DNA from: Alphaproteobacteria bacterium
GTDB taxonomy: Bacteria; Pseudomonadota; Alphaproteobacteria; JANQMY01
DNA length: 64,000 nucleotides
Assembly: GCA_028289425.1 (NCBI GenBank)
Contig: JANQPL010000005.1
Span: 1 to 64,000 of the forward strand
Reading direction: 5' to 3'
Shown: one piece after another, positions 52,793-61,323 of the stretch
Layout: every line of letters starts with the position of its first letter
Position numbering within the stretch: the stretch's first letter is position 1
The notes under the pieces: generated by a model
What the model was told of the DNA's origin: nothing
Seen by the model: the letters and a program-made list of their open reading frames with translations, nothing else
Databases searched by the model: none
Position numbers and translations under genes: made by a program

Positions 52793-53218
52793 TCACGCAC
52801 CCGCCCTGATTTGACCCGGTACCATTGTCAGCAGGCAGAAGATATCACGCGCCTGCGTCCACAAATCGAATGTGGCTTTTCGATCAGGGTCTGACAAATC
52901 CCAATAGCGCGGCGCCAAACGGCCTGCTAGGTCAAAGGCGCCGTCCTGCGAAATTTCGATCGTCCCGTCAAAGGCAACCCATCTTTCCTTTTCCCCCAAA
53001 TGATTTGTGACAAGAACCGATGCGCGCGGGTCGTTCTTGATCCGGCGCACCTTCGCCGTGTTCTTGTCGGCAAACATAAGGACCTTCTCGCCGGTCCATT
53101 CGAACCAGACCGGGACGCCGATCGGCGCTTTGTCTTTTCGATGGGTAATCAAGATGGCTTGGCGCGGTTCGGCGAGAAAGGCGTCACGCTCGGCATCGTT
53201 GGCAAAAGGGGGCGGCAT
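52793..53218 (-). CDS. PPOX-class (pyridoxamine 5'-phosphate oxidase-like) flavoprotein
   Basis: A 141-residue split-barrel protein with LAEPRQAILITHRKDKAPIGVPVWFEWTG at the N-terminus and VAFDGTIEI in the middle, as in the F420/flavin-binding PPOX proteins. It should bind FMN or F420 and carry out reductions. It is divergent from the BVMO gene. Confidence 0.88.
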   Translation of the reverse strand: MPPPFANDAERDAFLAEPRQAILITHRKDKAPIGVPVWFEWTGEKVLMFADKNTAKVRRIKNDPRASVLVTNHLGEKERWVAFDGTIEISQDGAFDLAGRLAPRYWDLSDPDRKATFDLWTQARDIFCLLTMVPGQIRAGA

Positions 53219-53452
53219 GGGTCATTTCCTCGCATTCTCAGGTCAATGACATATAACGATGATCAATACTGGCGCTCGTAAAAACACCAAACCGATTCGA
53301 CCTGTCCTTATCGGCGATGCTCCTATAGGAGCAATTGTGGGCGTAAATCGCAATTTCCCCTGCCTTCCCGCCGATGAGGCGATCAAAACTGCCCTTCCGA
53401 CAAGCGCTTTGACATAGATCATTTGCTTCTCCGACCATGTTCGGTCAATATC

Positions 53453-53465
53453 TGACAAATTGTCA
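53453..53465. promoter_or_regulatory. Palindrome upstream of the Baeyer-Villiger-type gene
   Basis: TGACAAATTGTCA is a 13-base palindrome centred on one A, 20 bases before the start at 53486. It resembles a TetR or MarR half-site pair, but no regulator gene is adjacent. Confidence 0.45.
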
Positions 53466-53485
53466 TAATGGAGCCGGGGAAACCG

Positions 53486-54991
53486 ATGAGCATTACGGAA
53501 ACGTTGGGCAAACCGAACGCCGATGCGACTGTCGAGCATTTCGATGTCCTGATCGTCGGGGCGGGCATTTCGGGCGTTGGCGCTGCTTACCATTTGCAGC
53601 AACAATGTCCGGGCAAGAGCTTCGTGATCCTGGAAGAGTTGGAGAGCTTCGGCGGCACCTGGCTTACCCACAAATATCCGGGCATCCGATCCGACAGTGA
53701 CCTCTACACGTTCGGCTACCGATTTAAACCCTGGGTCGGCCCGCCCATCGCCACGGCGGAAGAGATCTTGACCTATATGGGTGAGGTGATTGACGACAAC
53801 GATATTGCGCCACACATCCGCTACAAACATAAGATCCACTCGGCTGAGTGGTCCAGCGATGACAAGCTCTGGACCCTTACGGGCACGCGCGTCGATACGG
53901 GTGAGCCCATTCGCTTTACCGCGAGTTTCCTGTGGATGTGCCAGGGCTACTACCACCATGCCAAAGGTTACACCCCCGAATGGGAGGGCATGGAAGACTT
54001 CCGTGGGCAGATCGTGCATCCGCAAACCTGGCCCGAGGATCTGAACTACAAAGACAAGAATGTAGTGGTGATTGGATCCGGTGCGACCGCCGCCACCTTG
54101 GTGCCCGCCATTGCTGGGGACTGCGCTCATGTAACGATGCTGCAACGCTCCCCCACTTACTTTAGGGCCGCGCGAAACCAGAATGAGCTGGCAGATCTGC
54201 TGCGCACCCTGGACGTCAAAGAGGAATGGATTCACGAAATTTCGCGTCGCGCCATATTGCACGAACAAGCGGAATTCACTCGGCGGTCCTTCGAAGAACC
54301 GGAAGAGGTGAAGAAGGAACTTCTGGACGGTGTCCGAGAATATCTGGGTGCGGACTATAATGTGGAACCGCATTTCACGCCGCGCTATCGCCCTTGGCGC
54401 CAGCGGCTGGCCTTCGTGCCGGAAGGTGACTTGTTCCAAGGCATAAAGTCCGGCAAGGCGTCGGTGGTGACAGACGAAATCGACCGCTTCACGGAAAAGG
54501 GCGTTCTTCTAAAATCCGGCAAGGTTTTGGAAGCGGACATCATCGTCACCGCCACCGGCTTTAACCTGAGCGTGCTGGGCGACATTGCCTTCGATGTGGA
54601 CGGCCAACCGGTTGAGTGGCCCAGCACCGTGACCTATCGCGGTATGATGTTCACCGGCGTCCCTAACATGGTGTGGGTGTTCGGCTATTTCCGCGCGAGT
54701 TGGACGTTGCGTGTCGACCTCCTGGGGGACTTTGTCTGCCGGTTGCTCAACCATATGGACCGCATGGGGGTGAAATCCGTCCGGCCGGAGCTGCGGCCCG
54801 AAGACAAAGACATGCCGATCCTGCCCTGGATCGACGAAGAGAATTTCAATCCCGGCTACATGTTGCGTCGCATTCATCTCATGCCAAAGCGGGGCAATAA
54901 GCCGGAATGGCAGCACAATCAGGATTATTGGGCGGAAAAGGACGAGTTTCCGGAGATCGACCTGGAAGACGCCGCTTTTGTCTACCAATAG
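53486..54991 (+). CDS. Flavin-containing Baeyer-Villiger-type monooxygenase
   Basis: A 501-residue FAD/NADPH monooxygenase. The first Rossmann motif is GAGISG at 25-30, the second is GSGATA near 197, and between them the exact BVMO fingerprint F-x-G-x3-H-x3-W-P (FRGQIVHPQTWP, residues 172-183). It inserts oxygen next to a ketone to give an ester or lactone, or oxygenates heteroatoms. The start MSITETLG has CGGGGAA upstream. It fits a degradation role alongside the P450s. Confidence 0.95.
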   Translation: MSITETLGKPNADATVEHFDVLIVGAGISGVGAAYHLQQQCPGKSFVILEELESFGGTWLTHKYPGIRSDSDLYTFGYRFKPWVGPPIATAEEILTYMGEVIDDNDIAPHIRYKHKIHSAEWSSDDKLWTLTGTRVDTGEPIRFTASFLWMCQGYYHHAKGYTPEWEGMEDFRGQIVHPQTWPEDLNYKDKNVVVIGSGATAATLVPAIAGDCAHVTMLQRSPTYFRAARNQNELADLLRTLDVKEEWIHEISRRAILHEQAEFTRRSFEEPEEVKKELLDGVREYLGADYNVEPHFTPRYRPWRQRLAFVPEGDLFQGIKSGKASVVTDEIDRFTEKGVLLKSGKVLEADIIVTATGFNLSVLGDIAFDVDGQPVEWPSTVTYRGMMFTGVPNMVWVFGYFRASWTLRVDLLGDFVCRLLNHMDRMGVKSVRPELRPEDKDMPILPWIDEENFNPGYMLRRIHLMPKRGNKPEWQHNQDYWAEKDEFPEIDLEDAAFVYQ

Positions 54992-54997
54992 CGTTTT

Positions 54998-56203
54998 CTA
55001 CGCGCGCGGCGCCACCGTCTCCGAGGGGCGCCACGCAGCGACGGCGCAGGCGAGTGCGCATACCGCCAGAAGCGCCAACAAGGCGAAGGAGAGGGTGAAG
55101 CTCTCCTTCGCCGTCCACCCGGCGAGCGGATAGCAAATCATCCAACACGCATGAGTCAGCACAAAATGGGCGGCAAACAGGCTTGGCTGCATACCGGAAT
55201 CGCTGGCCCGTGTGATCAAACGACCCGCAGGTATTTGGATGAGCGACGTGGCTGCGCCCAACAAAAACCATATGGCGAGGAGTACCACATAAGCAGGCGA
55301 GGAAAGCCCTGCGGATAAGCTGAGCGATATTGTCAGTCCGCCAACCAATAAAACACTGCGGTCGGGATATCGCTCAAGCAGAGCGGGTAAACTAAACGCG
55401 GCAACCATCGAACCGGCACCAAAAGCTGCGAGCGCCAAAGCCACTTGGGGTTCCGTGCCGCCGAGACCAACACGCACATAAACCACCGTATTGACGATGA
55501 CCATGGCACCGCCTGCGGCAACGGCGAATGAAAGGGCCAACAAGGCGCGCAGTTCAGGCGAGGTAAAATAGTGCCGCAGACCGAGGGTGACAACTTGGAG
55601 ACCCGTTTCGTCCTTCGACTGTTCATTGGGCAACTGCCCGGCCACCCAGACCAAACAAGACGCCAGAACGAAGCATGCGCCCGCAATGATAAACAAACCA
55701 TCGAACGGAAGGACACCCAATAGTAACGCCGCCGTCGCCGGGCTCAGCAGGTTTTCCAGATCATAGGCGAGACGCGACAGGGACAGTGCCCGCGTATACT
55801 CACCTTCGTCGGACAACACATCTGGAATGGTGGCTTGGAAGATGGGCGTGAATAGCGCCGCAGATACGCTCAGTACAAAGATTAGTCCATAGAGATGCCA
55901 GGTAGCAGAGGCTACGACCATCAATAGAAGCAAAGCACCACGGGCAGCGCAGAGGGAGACCAACAACGAACGGCGGGCAAACCGGCGCGCTATGACGCCG
56001 CCCAGTGTGCCGAAACCCACATAGGCCACCATTTTGAGCGTGAGTGCCGTGCCCAATACGGTTCCCGCGGTTTCGCCCGCCAACTCATAGGCCAAGAGGG
56101 CAAGCGCCACCGTGGTCAGACCGTTGCCGATCAATCCGATCACGTGAGCGCCGAACAAGGCCGCATATGTTCGGTTTGTCAGCGGCCCAAAGATTGAGGT
56201 CAT
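54998..56203 (-). CDS. MFS transporter
   Basis: A 401-residue protein with 12 predicted helices and the MFS loop GTLGGVIARRFARR between helices 2 and 3. The sequence fits drug or metabolite exporters. Its start overlaps the methyltransferase stop by ATGA (56200-56203), so it is coupled to that gene, and through it to the CsoR-type regulator. Its stop is 6 bases from the convergent BVMO stop. Export of a metal, metal complex or methylated product is a fair guess (inference). Confidence 0.92.
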   Translation of the reverse strand: MTSIFGPLTNRTYAALFGAHVIGLIGNGLTTVALALLAYELAGETAGTVLGTALTLKMVAYVGFGTLGGVIARRFARRSLLVSLCAARGALLLLMVVASATWHLYGLIFVLSVSAALFTPIFQATIPDVLSDEGEYTRALSLSRLAYDLENLLSPATAALLLGVLPFDGLFIIAGACFVLASCLVWVAGQLPNEQSKDETGLQVVTLGLRHYFTSPELRALLALSFAVAAGGAMVIVNTVVYVRVGLGGTEPQVALALAAFGAGSMVAAFSLPALLERYPDRSVLLVGGLTISLSLSAGLSSPAYVVLLAIWFLLGAATSLIQIPAGRLITRASDSGMQPSLFAAHFVLTHACWMICYPLAGWTAKESFTLSFALLALLAVCALACAVAAWRPSETVAPRA

Positions 56204-56871
56204 GGCGGTGGGCGTTTGACGCCAACGAGTGCTTGAAGGCCCGGGAAGGGCAGTGTGTAGCGCTCAAGTGCCACCGGTCCCTGATCGCTAAACCAGTTTT
56301 CGGCTTCAGAAATGATTTGCGGGCCTTTGGGATGGAGCAGCAGTGTCATCATAACTTTTCCGAAGAATCCCCGCGGTCCTTCAAAATCGACGATCACGAA
56401 CCGCCCATTGTTTGTCAAAATACGGAGAATTTCCGCAAATGCTCGGGTGCGATCTTCTTCATACACGTGATGGACGGCTAGACTGACGATCACCACATTT
56501 GCGCACTCGTCCGGCAAGCCGGTGGCTTGCATGCCCGCTTCCCGAAACTCGACATCGGCATCCTCTTTTCCGGCAAGTGTGCGTGCTTCGGCGAGCATTT
56601 CCGGCGACGGATCGATCGCGATCACGCGGCCTTCACTTCCCACCGCTTGCTTCGCCCGGCGCGACAATTCGGCCGTGCCACATCCCAGCTCAACGACCGC
56701 GTCGCCAGGCCTAAGAGCCGCAAGGTCAATGGTCTTCCGGCGCACCCCACCACCGCGTCCGAACGTGAACAACCGGACAAACAAATCATAGTGCGACGCC
56801 CAATGAATGTGGTGCCCGCGTTTGTCGCCCTTGGAGGCCGCTCCATGCGCGTGTGGCTGCCCATGTGCCAT
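56200..56871 (-). CDS. SAM-dependent methyltransferase with His-rich N-terminus
   Basis: A 223-residue class I methyltransferase. Motif I is VVELGCGTAELSRRA near residue 60, followed by IAIDPSPEM. The first 27 residues contain seven His (3, 7, 9, 20, 21, 23, 27), a metal-binding-like extension unusual for this fold. Its start overlaps the stop of the CsoR-type gene (TAATG) and its stop overlaps the MFS start, so all three are translationally coupled. The substrate is unknown; the Cys set of ArsM arsenite methyltransferases is not seen. Confidence 0.92.
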   Translation of the reverse strand: MAHGQPHAHGAASKGDKRGHHIHWASHYDLFVRLFTFGRGGGVRRKTIDLAALRPGDAVVELGCGTAELSRRAKQAVGSEGRVIAIDPSPEMLAEARTLAGKEDADVEFREAGMQATGLPDECANVVIVSLAVHHVYEEDRTRAFAEILRILTNNGRFVIVDFEGPRGFFGKVMMTLLLHPKGPQIISEAENWFSDQGPVALERYTLPFPGLQALVGVKRPPP

Positions 56872-57140
56872 TACAAATACCGCGTGATTTCCTTGAATTC
56901 GTTGAGGGTTTCCTTGGTGCTGCGGTCGAGGTTGCCCAAGGTTTCCTCCAAACAATGATCGATATGATCTTGAATGAGGACCTTCTTGGCATTGCCGATG
57001 GCGGCCACAACTGCCTGTAATTGCTGGGCGATGTCCACACAGGGCCGCGCCTCTTCGATCATCTCGATGGTTTTTGCCAGATGACCGTTGGCACGCTTCA
57101 GCCGCTTGACCACGTCCGGATGGGATAGGTGTACGCTCAT
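56871..57140 (-). CDS. Metal-sensing repressor, CsoR/RcnR (DUF156) family
   Basis: An 89-residue all-helical metal sensor. The ligand triad is Cys34, His59 and Cys63, the spacing of Cu(I)-sensing CsoR (Cys-x24-His-x3-Cys); His62 and His4 are also present. The start at 57140 gives the family's usual length. An inverted repeat of CsoR-like design (ATCCCC-N5-GGGGAT) lies just upstream. It heads an operon with a methyltransferase and an MFS exporter. It might sense Cu(I), or Ni/Co if His4 takes part. Confidence 0.93.
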   Translation of the reverse strand: MSVHLSHPDVVKRLKRANGHLAKTIEMIEEARPCVDIAQQLQAVVAAIGNAKKVLIQDHIDHCLEETLGNLDRSTKETLNEFKEITRYL

Positions 57141-57151
57141 CAAATTATCCC

Positions 57152-57168
57152 ATCCCCCTGGAGGGGAT
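57152..57168. promoter_or_regulatory. Candidate CsoR/RcnR operator
   Basis: ATCCCC (57152-57157) and GGGGAT (57163-57168) are perfect inverted arms separated by CTGGA. G-tract palindromes of this kind bind CsoR and RcnR. It is 11 bases ahead of the regulator's start codon. Confidence 0.75.
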
Positions 57169-57257
57169 ATGTCAAACTGTAGAAAACCGGGGACCGGCCG
57201 CAATTGGCGAGCTTGCGGGAGTCGCGTCAATGTTTCGAACGATGTGGCCTGACCTGG

Positions 57258-58073
57258 TCAGGGGGCTGGGATGAATTTTGCCAGGGCGGATCTTTGGTCT
57301 TCGGTTTCCACGGTCAGACCGAAGTATTCCTGCAGCACGTCCACTAATTCGCCCACTGAATTGAGTTGCGTCACTTCCGGCGGCCGACCCAGCCAGCGCT
57401 CAGTATAGGAATTGTTCACGATCATTCGGCGCACCCCATCGCCTGGCATTTCGACGATGAGCGTGTTCACGAACAGAGACGTGGGATGAGTGGAGGTATA
57501 CCAATTGGCCATCTCGTAATCGACCGGCGCCTGAGGTTCCAAGGTAAACTTGTAAACATCCGCCCAACGCCCCCCCAAATCCCCCTGGGAGGTGAAGTAG
57601 CGCTCGTCCTGCACCAGCCGAAATTTCTCATGCGGCGTTGATTGCACCGCATCCGGCTCGAGCTTCAACACGCCGGTCAGCCGCATGCCGCCAAAGCCCA
57701 CATCGCACAGATAGGGGCCGTCTTCAAAGTCTACCCGGATTAGCATGTGTGTGTTCGGCGTGGGTTGATCGTCGATTGCAATCCAGCGCACACGGCCAAT
57801 TAGTCCGGTCGCCTCGAACCCCATTTCCCTTAGTGCCTGTAGCGCCAAACCGTTTTGTTCGAAACAATAGCCGCCGCGGCGCTTATGAATGATCTTGTTT
57901 TGCAACGTTTCAAGGTCAAGCGAAACGCCGCGCCCCCAAAGAATGTCAAGGTTTTCGAAGGGCACTGAGGTCGTGTGCGCAAACACTACCGATCTGAGAG
58001 CATCGAGCGTGGGATCCCGAGGCCCGTCATATCCGATGCGCTCGAAATAGGCGTCAAGGTCAATCGCACTCAT
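57258..58073 (-). CDS. nat: Arylamine N-acetyltransferase
   Basis: A 271-residue NAT. The catalytic triad is intact: Cys70 in RRGGYCFEQN, His109 in NTHMLI and Asp124 in CDVGFGG. It transfers an acetyl or other acyl group from CoA to arylamines and hydrazines. It is transcribed in line with the TetR upstream (79 bases between them). A 14-base palindrome lies 57 bases before its start and may be an operator. Confidence 0.96.
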   Translation of the reverse strand: MSAIDLDAYFERIGYDGPRDPTLDALRSVVFAHTTSVPFENLDILWGRGVSLDLETLQNKIIHKRRGGYCFEQNGLALQALREMGFEATGLIGRVRWIAIDDQPTPNTHMLIRVDFEDGPYLCDVGFGGMRLTGVLKLEPDAVQSTPHEKFRLVQDERYFTSQGDLGGRWADVYKFTLEPQAPVDYEMANWYTSTHPTSLFVNTLIVEMPGDGVRRMIVNNSYTERWLGRPPEVTQLNSVGELVDVLQEYFGLTVETEDQRSALAKFIPAP

Positions 58074-58129
58074 CCCTCACCTCTCGTTCCTTCTTGTGCT
58101 CTTTTATATAGGGCTGGTGACGTGAAGCT

Positions 58130-58143
58130 GCCAACCGGTTGGC
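58130..58143. promoter_or_regulatory. Palindrome ahead of the arylamine N-acetyltransferase gene
   Basis: GCCAACCGGTTGGC is a perfect 14-base palindrome in the 79-base gap between TetR and nat. It shares a CCNNNNGG-type core with the ACCGATCGGT element upstream of TetR, so it could bind the same protein. Confidence 0.45.
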
Positions 58144-58152
58144 TGTTTGCGT

Positions 58153-58719
58153 TTAGGCCACTTTTGCACTGTGGATCAATCGGGCGGCCGCGGCCTTAGC
58201 GTCCTGCGCCACGTCGCGTGGGTCCCGCAGATGGGCCTGCACGATCGCCCCTTCATGCAAGAGCTGTATTTGCCGGGCAAGCCCCTCCGGGTCGTCGGCG
58301 CCCATCCCATTCGTCAGTCTACTGAAGTATTTGAACAACAGGTGTTTGTGTTCGGCGGACGATGCATGAATGGGATTGCCCCTCTCCTGAAACTCGGACG
58401 AGGCCTTAATGAAAATGCAGCTCTTGAAGCTCGGCTCGGCAAACCATTCCCCAAGGGCATCAAAGACAGCCACCAACCGATCCTTCGGTGTTGATGCCAA
58501 GGCTTCGACCCGGCGTACCAGCCAATTGCGGTATTGCTCGTCACGCAATCTAAGGACCGCCAGAATGAGGTCGTCTTTGGTTCGGAAGTGTTTGTAGATC
58601 GCCGTCTTGGAAACGCCTGTTTCCTTAGCCAGGCGGTCCATGCCCACCGCGTGAAATCCCCCCTGATAGAAGGCCCGCATGGCGTTTTGGACCAATTCAT
58701 CCCGTTTCGAGGCGCTCAT
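58153..58719 (-). CDS. TetR family transcriptional regulator
   Basis: A 188-residue regulator with helix-turn-helix AVGMDRLAKETGVSKTAIYKHFRTKDDLI. The C-terminal half contains AEPSFKSCIFIKASSEF, typical of TetR proteins of the TetR_C_16/AcrR-like sort. It diverges from the membrane-protein gene at 58953, with repeats of ATCGGTACAT in the intergenic region as likely operators, and is followed by nat. Confidence 0.93.
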   Translation of the reverse strand: MSASKRDELVQNAMRAFYQGGFHAVGMDRLAKETGVSKTAIYKHFRTKDDLILAVLRLRDEQYRNWLVRRVEALASTPKDRLVAVFDALGEWFAEPSFKSCIFIKASSEFQERGNPIHASSAEHKHLLFKYFSRLTNGMGADDPEGLARQIQLLHEGAIVQAHLRDPRDVAQDAKAAAARLIHSAKVA

Positions 58720-58734
58720 CCGTATCCCTTATAT

Positions 58735-58870
58735 CCGATCAATAAACTAATCGGTACATCCAAAATCTCCCAAAGGTGAAACACATTAGGCTTGTTTTCC
58801 AAAAAAATTTGTAGCAAACCTTGACAGATCAGTCAATCTTACTCAGATAAACATTAACCGATCGGTACAT
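58735..58870. promoter_or_regulatory. TetR operator region with repeated ATCGGTACAT
   Basis: ATCGGTACAT occurs at 58750-58759 and 58861-58870. The second lies in the perfect palindrome ACCGATCGGT (58857-58866). The first is paired with CCGAT at 58735-58739 in inverted orientation. Between them TTGAC-N6-GTCAA (58821-58836) forms another inverted repeat and includes a -35-like TTGACA. The region serves the divergent TetR and membrane-protein genes. Confidence 0.6.
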
Positions 58871-58952
58871 GTTCTTTGTAACGCCGACGGGATTGGAGTG
58901 GATGCGTCCCCGCCGTCAGGGGCACGCGAGACAGACTGAAGAGAGAATCCCA

Positions 58953-59435
58953 ATGGACATCTATGCGATTTTTGGATTGCAGTTGGCTCTGAGCACGGTG
59001 GTATTCGCCGTACTCGCCCGGCTTCTGCTCACCCCATGGCTCGACGAGCAGCCGTTTCGGGTTGCGCTCACCGTTTTGATCGCGCCCCATGCTTTTCGCC
59101 ATATCGGCATGAGCTTTCTGGTGCCGACCCTCAATCACGGCACTTTGCCCACGGACTTTGCGACGGCCGCGGCTTATGGCGACCTTATCGCCGGGTTGCT
59201 TGCCTTGTTCGCCATTTTGGCGCTGCAATTGAGCACCCGCTTTGCGTTGCCTTTTGTGTGGTTGTTTAACTTGGTCGGTGTCGCCGATCTGGCCAACGCG
59301 TTGCGTCACGCGGAAGCCGTTCCCCATTTTGGCCCCACTTGGTTCATTCCCACATTTATCGTGCCGCTGTTGCTGGTCACTCATGCACTGATCTTTGTGC
59401 GGTTGCTTAAGCGGACGCCCCAAGCCGCAAATTAA
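58953..59435 (+). CDS. Four-helix membrane protein of unknown function
   Basis: A 160-residue integral membrane protein with about four helices and conserved-looking polar residues in APHAFRHIGMSF and LRHAEAVPHFGPTWF, including five His facing the membrane interior or an active site. I cannot name the family with certainty. The ATG at 58953 gives a membrane N-terminus, and the extended frame from 58869 crosses the operator. It is divergent from TetR and is its probable target. Confidence 0.8.
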   Translation: MDIYAIFGLQLALSTVVFAVLARLLLTPWLDEQPFRVALTVLIAPHAFRHIGMSFLVPTLNHGTLPTDFATAAAYGDLIAGLLALFAILALQLSTRFALPFVWLFNLVGVADLANALRHAEAVPHFGPTWFIPTFIVPLLLVTHALIFVRLLKRTPQAAN

Positions 59436-59470
59436 CTGGCCCTTTTGGCGCGCGCCCTCTCGCGCGCTAA

Positions 59471-59505
59471 GCGCGGCGCGGCAGCCCCTCCTCACTCGCC
59501 GCGCC
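59471..59505. terminator. GC-rich hairpin between convergent genes
   Basis: GCGGCGCGGC (59471-59480) and GCCGCGCCGC (59496-59505) are perfect 10-base arms with a 15-base loop. It separates the membrane-protein stop (59435) from the leftward LLM stop (59553). There is no T-run. Confidence 0.5.
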
Positions 59506-59552
59506 GCCACCTTTTCTACGACGAAGGTCCGCCTATCAATGCGGTTCTTCAC

Positions 59553-60632
59553 TCACGCCGATTTGAGCGCAGGGATCAGTTCCCTGCCGACACGTTCGAC
59601 TACTTGGTATCGCGGATCAAACGCCGGCAGTATCATAATCTCGTCAAGGCCTGCTTCCTTATACTGATGAAGTCTCTCGCACACATGATCGAGCGTGCCG
59701 ACCAGGCAGGTGTTGGTGATAAGCTCGGGGGTCACAAACTTTTCTTCTTCCGGCAGCACCCAACAATTGTGGCCCGCATGAATACGTTGATGGCGCCGGT
59801 CTTCTGGGATCGCTTCAATCATAGCCACATAATCGTCCCAGATGGGCTCCGCGGCGCGCGGCGGCGGCTGGTTGAGCTGGCGCCAGCCATCATACGCGTA
59901 ATGGAGACCAGCCATGGCCATAGCGCCGCATTCCGCCTTCACGCGGGGTGAATCGATCGTTTCGCCTGGATCCAACAGCGTCACAGTGGTGAGCGCCGTG
60001 GTGCGATAGGCAGAACTGATCGGTGGCGGGCTGCCCTCTGCCATGCCCGCTTCGGTCATCCGCAGAAAACGCTCCAGCACGGATTGGACCGGCGGCCATC
60101 CAAAGATCGCACCATCGCCATGCTTGCCGGCAAGCGCCAGAGACTTTGGACCGAAGCCGGAGACATAGAGCGGGATGGGGTCCTCAAAGTTCACAAACCC
60201 CTTATCGGGCATGATGTGCCGGATTGGTTTCACAAGGCCATCGAGTTCGACGACGGACTCCTCTCCTTTCAGCAGAGGCTTCAACTCGGCGAGGAACCGG
60301 TCAAACCGAGCGATCGATTGCGGCTTCCGGCCCATGATCCGCATGGCCGTGTTGCCGGCCCCAACGCCCAGAAACGTGCGGCCGGGTGCCAGGGCATTGA
60401 TGGTTGCAATGCTGGCGGCGGTCACCGGCGCCGGCCGGGTCCCGGACACCGCAATGCCAGTGCCCAGCCGAATCCGCGAGGTTCGGTCGGCCGCCAGCGC
60501 CAGAGTGGCGTAGCAGTCCGACCAGATCATCTGGCTGTCGGCAAACCAAAGGCTCGAGAAACCAAGCTCTTCCGCCCGCACCGCATAATCGATGTCGCCG
60601 ATATGCGACGCAATGCAAATCCCGATATCCAT
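59553..60632 (-). CDS. LLM-class flavin/F420-dependent oxidoreductase
   Basis: A 359-residue luciferase-like TIM barrel. RAEELGFSSLWFADSQM at the N-terminus, TSRIRLGTGIAVSGTRPAPVTAASIATINALAPGR in pattern and VGAGNTAMRIMGR fit the methylenetetrahydromethanopterin-reductase-like group that uses F420 or FMN. The start is MDIGICIASH at 60632 with AAGGTG upstream. The redox substrate is unknown. It lies leftward of a large inverted repeat. Confidence 0.92.
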   Translation of the reverse strand: MDIGICIASHIGDIDYAVRAEELGFSSLWFADSQMIWSDCYATLALAADRTSRIRLGTGIAVSGTRPAPVTAASIATINALAPGRTFLGVGAGNTAMRIMGRKPQSIARFDRFLAELKPLLKGEESVVELDGLVKPIRHIMPDKGFVNFEDPIPLYVSGFGPKSLALAGKHGDGAIFGWPPVQSVLERFLRMTEAGMAEGSPPPISSAYRTTALTTVTLLDPGETIDSPRVKAECGAMAMAGLHYAYDGWRQLNQPPPRAAEPIWDDYVAMIEAIPEDRRHQRIHAGHNCWVLPEEEKFVTPELITNTCLVGTLDHVCERLHQYKEAGLDEIMILPAFDPRYQVVERVGRELIPALKSA

Positions 60633-60766
60633 TGGCACACCTTGTATCCGATCAAATTCCCACCAATTGTGAGGAAGTATGCACAAATAACCCGGCGAAA
60701 CGGAACCGCTTCAATTTGGGGCGCAGTTGCTCTAGGTTGGCGCCCAACTTGCCGTATGACCACCCC

Positions 60767-60840
60767 GGCCACCCGCTCCCCCGTCCCAACCACCCGATCA
60801 GGGTACCCTAGGGGTGGCTGGGACGGGGGAGCGGGTGGCC
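60767..60840. repeat. 74-base near-perfect inverted repeat
   Basis: The 30-base arms (60767-60796 and 60811-60840) match as reverse complements at 28 of 30 positions, with a 14-base loop that holds AGGGTACCCT (60800-60809), itself a palindrome. Arms begin GGCCACCCGCTCCCCCGTCC. The hairpin lies between the LLM gene and the TerB-like gene, 27 bases ahead of the latter's start. Confidence 0.9.
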
Positions 60841-60867
60841 AGGCACAATCAGTTATCAGGAGGCCGC

Positions 60868-61287
60868 GTGTCCCAATCCAGTCCTATCAGCCCCGAAATT
60901 GCCCTTATCTATGCCATGGTTCTGATTTCGGCGTCTGACAGCAAGATGAGCGACGAAGAACTGATCGGCATCGGCAATATTGTGAAATCGCTGCCTGTGT
61001 TTAAGGGCTTCGACAACAATAATTTAGTGCCGGTTGCTCAATCATGTGCCGAAATCCTTGCGGAAGAAGAGGGCCTGCGCACCGTCCTCAAGCTTATTGC
61101 CGAAACGCTTCCCGAAGGTCTGCGCGAAACGGCCTATGCGGTGGCGGTTGATGTGGCCGTGGCGGATGGACAACTGAGACAGGAAGAACTGCGCGTCTTG
61201 GAGTTGCTTCGGCATGAATTGCCGGTGGACCGCTTAGAAGCGGCTGCCATCGAACGTGGCGCAAAAGCACGGCACGCGACCCTTTAA
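60868..61287 (+). CDS. TerB-like protein
   Basis: A 139-residue helical protein with the TerB-type pattern of acidic, metal-binding-like turns (ISASDSKMSDEELIGIG and VAVADGQLRQEELRVLELL). It starts at GTG 60868 with CAGGAGG upstream. Related proteins occur in tellurite-resistance or membrane-stress operons; a Ca2+-like site is possible. It precedes a sterol-desaturase-like gene by 36 bases, and both appear to be in one operon. Confidence 0.85.
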   Translation: MSQSSPISPEIALIYAMVLISASDSKMSDEELIGIGNIVKSLPVFKGFDNNNLVPVAQSCAEILAEEEGLRTVLKLIAETLPEGLRETAYAVAVDVAVADGQLRQEELRVLELLRHELPVDRLEAAAIERGAKARHATL

Positions 61288-61323
61288 CCGCCCTGCAACG
61301 GGCGGCGCGGAGGACTTGCGAAC

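Noticed and set aside
53243-54439. 398-codon frame antisense to the Baeyer-Villiger monooxygenase
   Set aside because: The plus strand carries all BVMO motifs; this frame shows no family features.
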